DNA of 64,000 nt from Meandrina meandrites (GCA_963693305.1 OY855905.1:24603937-24667936), one strand, 5' to 3'. Shown: positions 11,315 to 22,600, counted from the stretch's first letter. The notes: a model not told the origin generated them from the sequence alone. Numbers and translations are program-made.

Positions 11315-11490
11315 TTTCCGGGCAGGCGGTACTTCCCACGCCCCACCCCACCCCCTCCCCCACCCCCTTCCCTTCTCTTTTTTCCTCTCCCCAGTTTCTC
11401 CCTTGTTCGCGCGTTCAAAATGGCGGCCGGTCGTTCGTAATCGCTGTTTTCGAATCATTTCCTCCGCAAAACCGCCTGCTTTGCAGGCTA
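11315..11490 (-). repeat. Right terminal inverted repeat of the 2.85-kb transposon
   Basis: Inverse of the left repeat, ending GCAGGCTA at 11490 and followed by the 9-bp duplication AGATTGTTA. Contains a C-rich tract matching the G-rich tract of the left end. Confidence 0.88.
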
Positions 11491-11741
11491 AGATTGTTAA
11501 AAATCGTAGGATAAGACATTATTTTGAAGCATACGTGACAGCCTTCTGGTGGCCATCTTGATGTCGTGTGGCGTGAAATTCCGAAATTCAAAATGGTCTA
11601 TCTTAAAGACGGCGGCTGCTATCGAGCTAAAAACCTTCAACAAGATATATATTAATGATGTCTAATAGCCAGTGAAGGATAAAAACTCAGGGGTCTTGCG
11701 AATCTGGATTTTAGAATTTTGATGACGTCACGTGAAAACCA

Positions 11742-12229
11742 AGAATACTCTCTTTGGTAGGGTGCATCTATTGAATACCTTCAGAATGCATTCTCTTGTT
11801 AAAAGCACAGATGACGTGGTTTAAGGGCGTAAGCTCGAGGATATTGTCTTGATGCACAATGATATTCATGGGTAAGGCCAATATCCCGAACTTGGGATTG
11901 AAATTGCTTATTTGATAGAAGTCGAGAATTAAGGAGAGCTTATAAACTAAATTTAACGGAAAATAATGTTGTAGCAGGCACAAACGAGAATAAAATGAAC
12001 TATCATTTTGCTCTACCTCTATTTAATTTTCTTGTTTTCCCCGGCGATATCTATTGTTTTAAATTTCAAATCGCAACGCAATAATATTGGTAGGAGATCC
12101 CTGAAAGCTTCTTGAAAACATTTCTTTGAGATCACCGTTTACAGTTAGACTTGAAGTCAATTTGACACGAAGAACTGAAAACAAGTGTCCGTGCTCTTCA
12201 TTGAACTTCGTGAAGTTAATCAAGTTTCA
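11742..12229. other. Spacer, probably 3' flank of the ShK-vWA gene
   Basis: No coding sequence recognised. The part nearest 12229 should be the 3' untranslated region of the minus-strand gene ending at 12230. No clear AATAAA was located on the minus strand. Confidence 0.35.
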
Positions 12230-12390
12230 TCAGCCGCGTGTGTGTTTATGAGGTCGTTCTGCTATCCGGGACTTGGACTTCAGTACAGCTATCTGTGGTA
12301 CCATCGTGTGACTGCCGTGCGGTGCAAACGGCCCATGCTCCTCTGCTGGAGTGTGATATGGTACATCCTGATCAGACAAGGTTGAATTCA
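12230..12390 (-). CDS. ShK-vWA gene exon 7: C-terminal tail
   Basis: Acceptor with a long T run (TTTTTTTTAG) before 12390, phase 1 start, then 52 codons and TGA at 12232-12230. The tail is hydrophilic with several His and Pro and no domain. If it is not used, exon 6 reads two codons past its donor to a stop. Confidence 0.6.
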
Positions 12391-15300
12391 CTAAAAAAAA
12401 ATGTTGGGGGAGAAAAGCTTTAGACATTTAAAACGGACTAAGGTGATGCTTAATACCGACTGTTGCATCTAAACTTGGGCACGCCATAACGTTGCATGAT
12501 TTGTCATCAACAAAATTGGTATCTTTTCATCGGATTTTGAAAACGTTTTAATGAGTACGGGCGAAATTTCAAACCAGGAGCTCCCTAGACAAAAAGAAAC
12601 TACTTGCTTGAACTTCCTTCCGTACTAGTATTCATTGCAAACATTTGACAAAAAAGAGACAAAAACGAGACCGACTTTGTTGTATTTTGGGCGCAAACGT
12701 TTGCGAAATGCTCAAACTTCACACGTTTGATCACGGATCGTGCAACGTTTTTTCACGACATGTTCACGCTTAGATGCAGCAGTTTTTACCTACATTTGTT
12801 TAGTCAGCAGTCCATCCGCTGGTATAATGGTAAGTATTTGAGTAAGCCGCACTAGAGCAAGGGAAGGATAAACCCAATCTTCCTTTCCTTAATATAAAAC
12901 AACTCAATTGTTCACCAGAACGTTAACATTTTCGATAATTCTATTTAAAGTTATAGTTATTTGGTTACAAGACTTGGTATACAACTGAAGTAAAGTAAAT
13001 TATCGAAATATATTTAGCATTACTGTACTTAATGAGGACACGGTAAATAAATATTCAATATATTTCAATAAGAAAAAAATCTTGATAAAAAAATCCCAAC
13101 TGGTTGGAGGCTAACCATTTGGCAATTTACAAGACACTCAGGGCAGAATTAGGGAGCAGCGAATACAAATACATCTAGTGGCGGGGATGAGGGTTTGAAA
13201 CCGGGACCTCCAGATTACAAGTCCATTGCCCGAACCACTTGCCACAGTGAACACAGTAATTGCCAGGCCGCTGTATACAGTCCACAAGTAATTAGACAAG
13301 TGGGACGTGCCGTTCTTAACCACTCGTATGATTATATACCGACTGATTACACGCAACCGAGCCATATTGATGTGATTAATTACCTCTGCACGCGTCGTCC
13401 CTTATGCTGGTGTATAAATCGTTGAGCCGATTGAAGTCCGAAGTGAGCGCGTACTTCATCTCCGGTTTAGAAGCGATTTGTTTGAGTTGCACTATGTCAT
13501 AGTTTCGTCCAATTCCGATAGCAAACACGGTAATGTTTGCATTACTAAGTTGCTCAGCTGGCTTTATAACGTCGTCAGATGATTTTCCATCAGTCATGAC
13601 TATAAGAACCTTTGGAACGCCTTCACGACCTGTTTTGTCGAATAGCTCTGTCTTGACGAATTTTAACGCTTTTCCTGTCAGTGTCCCTCCTCTGAGGTAG
13701 GTTGCATTGTCAATCGCGTCCATCATTTTCTCCGCGTCATAGAACTGCTTTAACGTAAAGATGGTCTTGAGCTGAAAAGTAGGTTGTGAAGAAAGGTGTC
13801 CATCAGTGCGCAGAGCATTGGCTGACACACCTCATTGATATTTTGCTACTTAATGAAAGTTAATTTTGAAATTAACTTTCATTGGAAAGTTATTTTTGTT
13901 CAACAGCGACTCTACAGGTAGGCGTTATAATGCGGCCCTCGCCTTAAGCCTCTGCGCCTCTTCGGCGACAAGAAAATAAAGAGAGAGAGGGAAAGTAAGT
14001 GCTCGCTGTCTAGTTAAACCATAGTGGCTAGAAATTAAAAAAATAACTCGTTTTTATGGATGGAAGACGAAAATGATATTGTGTAATTGTGTGCTTTTTG
14101 CCCGAAATCATTTAAGGTGTCTGTCTACAGCTACAGTTTTTTCTGGACCATGCCAAACATTTTCATTTGGCCGTTTAGCAAACTTCCCGGACTCGGATCG
14201 ATGTGAAATTTACACCAGATATTGGAATTGGATTGAAGTTTGATATGATATATTTTTCAGAAAAATCGATATTTCCATGGCAACGACAAACAGAAAAACA
14301 AGATATCAGTTAAACTTGAATTCTACGCGAATAAGATTTGACGTAAAAAAACTAACACCAGTATCTGAAACTATGGTGTACTGCACATCAAATATGCAAG
14401 AATAAAAAATTCTGTATGTTTGATTTCGAATAAATCGAAAATATATTTCAAACCATGCTTTTTGCATTATAATGATAAACGGACCGAGACGTAGACGCTG
14501 CTTTGATGAAATTACTTCGAAATAACACCAAAATGTGTATTTAACTTATCTTTATCGTTACCATGGAAATATCGATTTTCCTAAAAAATATATTATATTT
14601 TCAATATCAATTCCAATTCCAATATCTGGTGTAAATTTCACATCGATTCGAGTCCGGGAAGATGCTAAACGGCCAAATGAAAATGTTTGGCATGGTCCAG
14701 AAAAAACTGTAGAGAGACACCTTAAGGACTTTGAACAGCCGTGTTCAGGGGCGAGGGGGTAGATTGGGTGGCTAGCCATCTCCAAGATCCACCAATAATG
14801 AAAATAATATGAAATTTTTTGTTAAATCCTCCACGTCCCCTATAAAAAAACAGAGGCTAAAATAAAACAGTAAACAAAATATTTGCTAACGGACAGCCCC
14901 CTTGAAAAATAATGGGTCCGCCCTGCTTGTTTTATATTAAATAATAGTTTTAACGACAGTGTTTCAGTGATATTTATATCGGAAGTAAAATGAGGAATAC
15001 CACAAACCTTGGACGAAAACACGACCAATCCAACGTGGGTAAACGTCTCCGAAATAAACGAGCCATTTACCGCTGTTTTAATGAAATTGAGACACTTTTT
15101 GTAGTTTCCTTTGCCAGCTTTCTCGATGCTGCCCGAACTGTCCACCAAAAATCCAATGTCTATCTTGGCTTTGCATTCTAGATGATGACAAAATATAGAA
15201 TGTGTGTTTATTCCCTTAGAAAAAAGGCGAAAAAAAAAAGAGAGAAAACATCATCGAGGGGTTAATAATTATAACAATACCCATAACGATAACGGTTACT

Positions 15301-18300
15301 GTAACTTTCTCAAACTCATTAATAATTCATCTGGTTATCACAAAGGAAATCAGAACCGTGACGGTCTGATCTTAATTAGCATAGATTTTTAAGATTTTAT
15401 TTCTCTGTTTTCTCCGTAGTTTCGAAGTTCGTCAAAAATACTCCGCTACGCGTCGTATTTTCAACTCTCTTCTCGGTGTTTGGAAATGTGATGAAACACT
15501 CTACCTCGTGTTTGATATAGTACATAAAGTGAATGGTAATGATAATGATGAGAACAACAAATAACAGCAACAATAACAACAACAATAATGACAATTATAA
15601 TGATAATAATGATAATGAGATTTTTTCATAATGGGACGATGACCAGGGTCACACTTAAACTGAAAAGCATTTTGCACATGATTAAATTTTTCATCGCTTC
15701 TTTAAAATATGTTTACCGGTATTTCAGACATCTGTAACAAAAGGAATTGAAAATCACGCAAAAAGCAGCAAAAACTTTGGGCTTGTTTTTCGTGTAATTT
15801 CCCATGCTGATTGTTATAATTTCAACCCGTGAGGTACGTTTGAGCCGTTGACGTCACTTTTTCCCATACAACCAAGCCCTGGAACAAGGCTGATTAATGG
15901 CGGCCGTAAATTCTCAGAATTAAGAGAAATCATTTTCTCTTGTAGGAATTAAATGTTAAAATAAAATAACTTCTGATGTCATTTGTTTTTTGACAAAATG
16001 AGTAGGAAAAAAAAATCAAAATCACAAATTCGATCATAAGGGTACTTTAATAAAACGTTTTTTGCCATTAAGGGAATCGCTGAACTAAGAAAAAAGGTCA
16101 TAGCGGTAAAAAGCTAAATTTCCTAACTTGCAACATCGGCCTTATTATGTGACAATTTTCTCATAAACTGCACTCGTGGCTCGTTTGAATGCAACATCGG
16201 CCTTATTATGTGACAATTTTCTCATAAACTGCACTCGTGGCTCGTTTGAATTCACTTACTACAAAATCCACAAGTAAGAGAACAATGTCTCTGCATTCCG
16301 TAAGGGTACAAGTTGCAAAAGTCATTCAATCGGTAAGTTTTACAGTACGGTTCATACGCTTTGTCATCCCGACAGGTTTGATCTGAAACGACACCAGAAA
16401 GAAGTCAACAAAGAAATATATTAAACGAAGAAGAAGGTTTTAAACGATTACCCTTTCATTATCTATAGCTACACTACAAAAATTATTAGTAATTGTATAA
16501 TTCGTTAAAGATTCAAAAAATGGATCTAATAAAAAGGCAGTATTTAGGTCACATGAATGCGTCGTTTCCCAATACAGAATAGGCATTCTGTAATTTTAAT
16601 AAAGAATGGGCATTCTGTAATTTTGGGTTTGATTACACCAATCTTCCGTTTTGAAAATAACATATTTATTAATTTCTCAAGTACGCTACGATCCTGTATG
16701 GGTATTCAGTTTCCAGTGGTTCGGCTCTAGGCTCGATTACCAACCGCTGTTCGGGAAATGAGACCGCGCTCCTTCCCGAAAAAAGGAGCAAAGACCGGAC
16801 TCGAATGAGCGGCGGATATCGAGCCTTCTTCGGCTCGCCAAAGTTTGAAACTAAACAAGTACAGACCGGCTTCTCCAATTGCATGTATCTTTCACTTAAA
16901 GTGTTTTAATATCATAAACTAACGTACTAGCCACATCTTGTCTTGTAATTGCAGCTTGGGTACCTGGAAAGAGCGATAAGCTGAATTAAGATCAACGTAA
17001 AACACTTTCGAAAGAAAGTTATCTTGTTTATTACATGTGAGGCCATTACAACATTTAACCGATAGAGAGCAGTGAGTTGTTTGATTGCACGTTTATATAT
17101 ATATGACACATATTTAAAACTTATCACAGCGCGGAACTGTGACTTTTTCTATAACCTTTTCTTGTCTTAAACATATTACAAGAAGAGAAGCAACTGCAGT
17201 AACAAAATACAGGTGAAAAACAAATAGAAGGTAGAACTGCAACATTTACGTAGTGAAGTTAATATCGCCCATGCAAGAGGAGTTGTATAACACCCCTGTG
17301 AATATACAACTTCACCACGTGTTCCCAGCTTTGTGTCTTGTATCTTTTGAATGTACTTTGGTCAGAATATGCCTAAAAGAAGTTCGTCTGACTGACTTCG
17401 AAAAAAAATACTTTAAGTAAATGAATAATTTCATCATTTTTCGAGGTGACAATTAAGTTTAAGATAACATAAGAGGGATCAAAACCCAACCTTTCTTAAT
17501 GGTAGCTATTAAAGGGGCTAGGTCACGGTATTTTAGGTAATTCTATTTATTTTCGTTAATTAAGAGTTCTAAACTTCAAATTGGCAGAGCAAAAATCTTT
17601 TATTGGCAAAATCATGGTCACATAACAAACAAGGATGATTTTCGAACGTTGTAAATGACACTTTCATACAAATTGAGAGAAACTTGAAAAATATCGGGCC
17701 GACGTTTTTCAAATTTACCCGAACGCAATCCGTTTTAATCTTCTCGAATTTTGCCCATCCATGCCCCTTTTTGGTCTTTCTGTGTTTCTTTTGAGTTCTT
17801 CTACAGTTTTAAGCCGTTATTGTTATATTTCAGTTAATTTTATGACAAGTTGGTCAGTGCCGAAATTGCCTAAAATTGCGTGACATAGCCCCTTTAAAGT
17901 AAGTGGTTTTTTTTTCTTTCCAACTGTGAACGAACACTGGACAACAACTTCGAATGCCACTTCTTATGCAATACAACCGCGAAAACTTGAAAGGCGACTG
18001 CGTTTTTCGGATCTTGATCTTGATCAAACAGGAATATCCGGGTTTACTAGCCAATCAGTCCACATGAAAGACATTCATTCAGCCGGGTCTGGTATAAGCA
18101 CAGCCTAGTGTCCGCTCTTGAAAGTCATGTTCAGGAACATGTTTGAGGTCGTGTGTTCGCTACTTATAAGCTTTTTTGTTGTCACAGTTCTGGCGGCCAC
18201 AAAACAAAGCAATAGGTAAAAACACACACACAGAAAAAACGAAAGGTAATTTATTATAGCAATTAGAATAACTTAAGAAATACTCGACCACATAAACATG

Positions 18301-18776
18301 ATAAATGGCATATCGGAGGTTCGGTTGTAGGTTTACCACAAGAAAAGGAGGGAAGTACCTAAAACATGAACTAATTTAGTGACAGGCTGACTCGTATTAA
18401 AGGTTCTTACGTGCGGCATCCAGGCTCATGTGTACTGCCTTTTGTAGGTCAGGGTTTATTTGCACGGACCTCCAGTTCTCGTTCGATGTCACGTCGCTTT
18501 TCCTGACAGCACTCGAATCAGCTATGTTCCAGTTGCTTGCGTTAGCGTCTAGAAAACACAGAATATATATTAAAAATATGGAGACCACTGTAATTAACAA
18601 GCCAACATCGAAGGAGTGGTAGTTTTATAAGAAATGAAAACAAAGTTATCAATATTGCTCATTTGAAATTTAATCATAAAGTAGTTTCTACGTTTATTAG
18701 TTAAATAATTCTTACCTTCAAGGCAGACTGTTACAATATACAGGACAAGACTCGCAACGTAGATGAAATTTTTCAT
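12230..18776 (-). CDS. Secreted ShK-vWA domain protein, seven coding exons
   Basis: Model on minus: 18776-18716, 18548-18411, 16963-16928, 16382-16260, 15177-15008, 13771-13384, 12390-12230. Total 1077 nt, 358 residues plus stop. All introns are GT-AG. All junctions are phase 1 except the phase 0 one inside the vWA domain, which is the usual pattern for shuffled extracellular modules. Order: signal peptide (about 1-20), polar linker, ShK domain with six cysteines (residues 82-119), vWA domain (about 125-300) with complete MIDAS (D132/S134/S136, T206, D237), then a His/Pro-rich tail. vWA domains bind protein ligands through a metal at the MIDAS; ShK folds occur in many secreted cnidarian proteins and do not by themselves mean a toxin. 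Likely extracellular matrix, mucus or nematocyst component. The module content is secure; exons 3 and 7 are the weakest parts. Confidence 0.85.
13092..13255 (-). repeat. tRNA-derived SINE (family 1) in intron 6
   Basis: The minus strand shows an A-box-like TGGCAAGTGG, then a B-box-like GGTTTCAAACC, and ends in CCAACCAGTTGGGAT. The same layout and ending occur at 40220-40393. Confidence 0.7.
13384..13771 (-). CDS. ShK-vWA gene exon 6: second half of the vWA domain
   Basis: Acceptor CTACTTTTCAG before 13771, donor G|GTAATT after 13384. Encodes the MIDAS threonine loop (RGGTLTGKAL) and the VLIVMTDG strand with the MIDAS aspartate, then the final helices. The join from exon 5 restores the standard vWA spacing between the FSSK strand and the GGT loop. 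Confidence 0.9.
14116..14721. mobile_element. TTAA-flanked inverted-repeat MITE in intron 5
   Basis: TTAA at 14112-14115 and 14722-14725. Inverted arms of about 170 bp begin GGTGTCTGTCTACAG and end CTGTAGAGAGACACC. The arms are imperfect copies around a 280-bp middle. The TTAA target fits piggyBac or Kolobok types. Confidence 0.8.
15008..15177 (-). CDS. ShK-vWA gene exon 5: first half of the vWA domain
   Basis: Acceptor CATCTAG before 15177, donor AAG|GTTTGT after 15008. Starts in phase 1 and ends in phase 0. Encodes the first beta strand and MIDAS loop (IGFLVDSSGSI) and the second strand (VGLVVFSSK). The frame read past 15008 is intron. Confidence 0.9.
15535..15620. repeat. AAT/GAT-rich low-complexity tract
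   Basis: Runs of AATGATAAT and AACAACAAT-type trinucleotides upstream of exon 5, within intron 4. Confidence 0.8.
16129..16250. repeat. Exact 61-bp tandem duplication
   Basis: Two essentially identical copies with a period of 61 bp (each contains CATCGGCCTTATTATG). The array ends 10 bp from the last base of the ShK exon, on its donor side, within intron 4. Confidence 0.9.
16260..16382 (-). CDS. ShK-vWA gene exon 4: ShK domain
   Basis: Acceptor GTTTCAG, donor A|GTAAGT, phase 1 at both ends. The 123-nt exon encodes one complete ShK domain: six cysteines at residues 82, 92, 101, 112, 116 and 119, with the family pattern C-x-D early and C-x3-C-x2-C at the end. It is too short and interrupted to appear as an open frame in a length-filtered scan. 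Here it is a module of a longer secreted protein. Confidence 0.88.
16690..16870. repeat. Interspersed repeat in intron 3
   Basis: GC-richer block containing AGGCTCGATTACCAACCGC and a GAGCCTTCTTCGGCTC hairpin. A related AGGCTCGATTACCAGCCGC (minus strand) occurs at 35285-35325, so this is a dispersed repeat. Confidence 0.5.
16928..16963 (-). CDS. ShK-vWA gene exon 3: 36-nt micro-exon
   Basis: Acceptor CTTTCCAG, donor A|GTACGT, length 36, phase 1 at both ends, so it can be included or skipped without changing the frame. It adds 12 residues. The phase fit supports it, but the exon is short and rests on splice signals alone. Confidence 0.5.
17513..17893. mobile_element. TTAA-flanked MITE in intron 2 (381 bp)
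   Basis: TTAA at 17509-17512 and 17894-17897. Ends AGGGGCTAGGTCACG and CGTGACATAGCCCCT are inverted copies continuing for about 30 bp (ATTTTAGG / CCTAAAAT). No coding sequence. A possible single end of the same family occurs near 29724 (TTAAAGGGGCTGCAATG). Confidence 0.85.
18411..18548 (-). CDS. ShK-vWA gene exon 2: polar linker
   Basis: Acceptor TTTTCTAG before 18548 and donor C|GTAAGA after 18411, phase 1 at both ends. 45 whole codons, rich in Asn, Ser and Asp, with no cysteine and no known domain. Confidence 0.75.
18716..18776 (-). CDS. ShK-vWA gene exon 1: start codon and signal peptide
   Basis: ATG at 18776. The 20 whole codons begin MKNF and continue as a hydrophobic run (YVASLVLYIVTVCL), typical of a signal peptide. 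Donor G|GTAAGA at 18716/18715, phase 1. Just upstream, CTGCTACAG ends at 18791 (minus reading), a good acceptor, so the start codon probably lies about 13 bases into its exon with a non-coding exon further upstream. Confidence 0.8.
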
Positions 18777-19424
18777 TTTGGAAAATCTGTAGCAGAGTGA
18801 AAATCAGCATTCGATTAAATGTAATGTAACGACTATCAAGAACTGGACGTTTGACAGTGCAAAGCTTTTGTAGTAAATCCGAAAATTGCCAAAACAATGT
18901 ATATACACTTTTTGTTTTGATCAAAAGAAAAAATAATATATAAATAAAAGACGATTTGAGGGTCTATTTAAGGATCACATCTTCGTAAGCTATGACCATA
19001 AACACACAGAGAAAAACAAGCTAATCGCACGATTGTATACGTTTGTAAATGTCGTGATAAAGCCATTTGTTGTTAGTGTTATTCTTCACGTGTTTAGATA
19101 ATAATTAAACAATAGTTAACACTTTGTTTTCAGTCATGTCTACACTGTCTCGTTATTTGAATTATTGTTAAAGTAATACAACTCCGACCAGAGCCCAATC
19201 TCAGCATGTGAAACTTCTACTATTAACAATAATCTAGCAACTCGGTTAACTCACCAACTTTAAGAACGTACAATGCTTCATCGACGGAGCAAAGAAGAGC
19301 TTCTTATTGTTTCAGGATAAAGTTTACTTGAAACAACTGATAAATAATTATAGGTCAAAGAGGCGTTGTTTAGCGTGTGGTGTATTCACACACTGGCAAT
19401 AAGTTACAGGTTCAAGTTCAAATC

Positions 19425-19440
19425 ACTTACCGGTGGTTTT
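19425..19440 (-). other. Strong splice donor, possible 5' non-coding exon of the ShK-vWA gene
   Basis: The minus strand reads ACCACCG|GTAAGTGAT, with exon ending at 19431. Together with the acceptor just before the exon 1 start codon this suggests a non-coding first exon and a 640-bp 5' intron. The start of that exon is not visible. Confidence 0.45.
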
Positions 19441-19499
19441 CGTTTTGGATTGAAATCTTTGAGGGGGAGTGAGTGACTTACAGGCGGAAACAAAAACTT

Positions 19500-19645
19500 T
19501 TTTCTTTCTTTCTTTTCCCTTCTTTCTTGGCTGTATTAAAGGTAGTGCGGTCACGAGGGAAAAATGGTTGCGATGGGAGAAAACGGGGGGAGGGGGGGAA
19601 GGGGAGCGAGAAAGAAGGGGGAGGGGGAGGGGGAGCCAGGTGCTG
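19500..19645. repeat. Purine/pyrimidine-biased low-complexity tract
   Basis: Pyrimidine-rich on plus from 19500 to 19535 and G-rich from 19560 to 19640. Open frames in three phases across it are low-complexity products. It may lie in the promoter area of the ShK-vWA gene. Confidence 0.6.
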
Positions 19646-19681
19646 GTCAATCGGTCAGTCTTTCCCTAAAAGCGATTAGCA

Positions 19682-22600
19682 TACATAAACAAATATTTCA
19701 ACTTGTTCACGTTCCAAGGCCGACTAGGTTTGAAGAAGTATCACGGTTGTACTTATAATTCAAAGATGCAGTGGTGTTTCAGTATTAAAATAACAAGTTA
19801 TTACGAACTAACGTGAACGTTGCTCTCATACAGTAGATGACAGATACGCTTAATTCTTTTTTTTTTTTTTTTTTTTTAAAAACAACAAAACAAAACAAAA
19901 CAGGCAAGCCCTAGTGTAATTTAATGGAAAATCGACTTTGTATTGTAAATAACATCCGACGACACTTTAAGCATGGGAAACTTCATAAAAATATGCTAGC
20001 ATTTTTTTTGTTTCTTTTTTTGACCCGGCAACTTGAATCAGCCCAGTAATTGAGCATTTTTGAAATAGTTGATTATCAACTGGAAGGGCTGACGTGACTA
20101 GAGTGTGGAGTTATGTTATTGGAGTAAGCATGGTAAGTACTTTTGGAATAAGCATGGTAAGTATTTGATTAAATGAAAAGCCGGCGTTCGCGGGCTTGGG
20201 GAGCCAAGGTGCCGATTTGAAAACGAGATAATCTGGGTGATATTTTTATATATAATCTCTTATGCTATGGCACCCAAACGTATTTGCGTAGCCTGGTAAC
20301 GGTCAAAGTCAGAACTATTATTTTTGCCTTTCCAAGAAATCTGTTTAAGGATTACTGTAAAATCAAATTTTCAGTTGGTCGAAAAGATTTTGTTTGATTT
20401 TGTGTATTTCGCGACGCATTCTTAACAGTGAATGACTTTAACCAAGAAAACCACAAAATTAGCAGTCCCAATCGGCAAAATGCAGGCAATTCATTTTCAT
20501 TATTTTAATTAATTAACTGTATAGGGAAACGACGTATATTAATGTCACTGAATGTCCACGAAAGCTCTTGAGCTAGGGAATGGAAAGAAATGTTGAAAGA
20601 AATAGTTGCTTCCCAGTAAGTGTAGTTTTGAATGAGCCTGATACTGATTTTCTCAATCCTGCCTGCATCGCAATCAGATCCATAATTCATGATATATTTG
20701 ATCATTCCCAGATTAAAAAGTGATGCCTTGCTGACAGCCACTTTCCATATACGTTCGTTCAGTACAAAATTATTTTAAATTCAATTCATTATATGAAAAA
20801 GGTAACATTTGCCGTTAAAAGCACTTTTTTGGTTTGAAAGAGAATAGTTTGACTCACTGAGTTACTAGAATATGTATTTTGTAATTGTTTTCGTCTAAAA
20901 GGAATTTTCATAATTCATGAACTGTGTGAAAAGCGATACTTCATAAAGCTACCAAATTTCCTTGTTTGTGTTCTAGGGATTTGGACTGGCTTTTTGTCCT
21001 TTTTGCAATTTTGCTTCAATTAGGAAAATTAGTTGTAAAAATCAACTTTTCGGCTTTTAAGAAATATGTTTACTTTTGGTATGGATAAAATTGTCAACAC
21101 GTCGCGGCACCTCTTTAATGTTCTCACCAAGGGTACTGAGATAAAAGAAGACCGTGACGTCAACACACATCAATAAACGTATTGAAAATTGTATCGTAAT
21201 ATGACCGTATTCTAGACGTGTTGAAGATCATTTGACCATCTATCGCTTGCCATCCCACTTTAATTTTCGAAGTCAAGAAGTCAGAAAAAAAAACTTACCA
21301 CGACTGCTTGACGTTAAACATGTCATGCGGGAATATCTACTTTTTCAAAAGCTTACTTTGAGTGACAATTTTCCAATGGAAAGTGATTGAGGTGAACGGT
21401 CATTGTGAAGAGCCGCTCTTATAAACAGGATCTTGGAGCCAAATCTCAATTTTTAAGGTAACAGTACTGCTAATACATTTTTTAGTGTAGCGATACATGA
21501 AGTATCGGCTCAACAAAATTTTTGCAATAGGCCTGTAATAATACAATCATGACTTGCAAAGTTGTTTTGCTACATCCGAAATTTTTTTCCAGATCTAGAC
21601 TTGGAGAAAAAACCTCAAAACATCTGCAACTATAGTGGCTTAATAAAAAAAAAAAACAATGTCAGGACTAAGACTAAGACTCGAAATTTGGTTTATGTTG
21701 CATCGCGACAAAATCGAATTCAAATTACATTTTGTAAAAACCGAATTTATTCCTTCTTGCGGTCCATTTTATTGCATTAGAAAGCCAAGTTATTATAATT
21801 TTAAGACTGTAACGATTCGATATCCCCTCTTAAGTTTTAATCTTCTTTCTCAAACAAATCTACAGAATCAAATATCAACTGTTAAAGTGAATTTTGTAAA
21901 AGTGTTTGAAATTTGGTGGTTTGAAATTAGGATTGTAGTAAGATAAGTAGGCCCAAAGCATAGCTGTCGATATGGCAAAAATCCTTTGTCCTGCAAGAAT
22001 CAGAAAAGGGTAATGATTTTAATTCTAAGCCGAACCTTTATCTAAATTTGTGGAATATCACTGTTAGTCCTGTAAGTTAATAAATCAACGACAGAAACGA
22101 AGGTTGCGCCTCTTCAGGCGTTTTGGTATTGTTAGAGTTGTCAAAATTTAAGTTGACCAGAAATTCATCCTAGGTCTGATCTCGAGATGCGTCGATCACA
22201 CCCTTGGGTCCAATTAAGAAGAAAGACTTGCTGTTTACTTAACGATTGACAGGACAAATGTCAACTGACAAGACTTTCAGGTGCTCATTGAGAACTATTT
22301 GCATACACATATATCTGTGCGAATATAGGTGCTGAAAGACAGTCGACAGTCAAACGGCTCATGTAGAAAAAGATTGAAAGATTGGAATTTAATCGCACTC
22401 TTCGACCGCCCAAGTAACAAGTACTCTTTGCTATACTATTAGTCAGTTTTTCGGTGGAAAGCAAACAATCGTCTTTGCTCTCAAGTAAGTCCACTTGCTA
22501 TTATTTTTTCCCTCAGGCGTTTTTATCTTGCCGTTTATTTTATTGTCATGCACTTCTTATAAGCAGTCCTCGAGTCTCTATTCGTAGAAATTGGAAGCTT

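Larger units (their letters stand above)
8644..11490. mobile_element. TIR transposon with 9-bp target duplication, helicase and ZAD genes
   Basis: A 2847-bp element bounded by AGATTGTTA at 8635-8643 and 11491-11499. Each end begins TAGCCTGCAAAGCAGGC, itself a small hairpin, followed by about 140 bp of identical inverted sequence. It carries a truncated RecQ-like helicase on plus and a ZAD-like zinc-finger protein on minus, facing each other around a minisatellite. No transposase with a DDE-type signature is visible, so it is probably non-autonomous. A 9-bp duplication is known for Mutator-like and Rehavkus elements; helicase genes are known in Academ and some Kolobok elements, but those make shorter duplications. 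Superfamily left open. Confidence 0.88.
8309..11741. mobile_element. MITE-like element copy 2, split by a transposon
   Basis: Left part 8309-8643 and right part 11491-11741 together match the 585-bp element at 4789-5373, including the TGGTTTTCAC/GTGAAAACCA ends. Comparison with the unbroken copy gives the empty site: ATATTATTA there corresponds to AGATTGTTA here, present on both sides of the insert. Confidence 0.85.

Noticed and set aside
14840..15007. Extension of the vWA frame past 15008
   Set aside because: The vWA fold continues in exon 6; the extension breaks homology right after an AAG|GTTTGT donor.
16260..16382. Stand-alone ShK peptide toxin gene
   Set aside because: The exon has splice sites on both sides and matching phases with neighbours, so it is a module of the vWA protein; nothing shows a separate toxin precursor.
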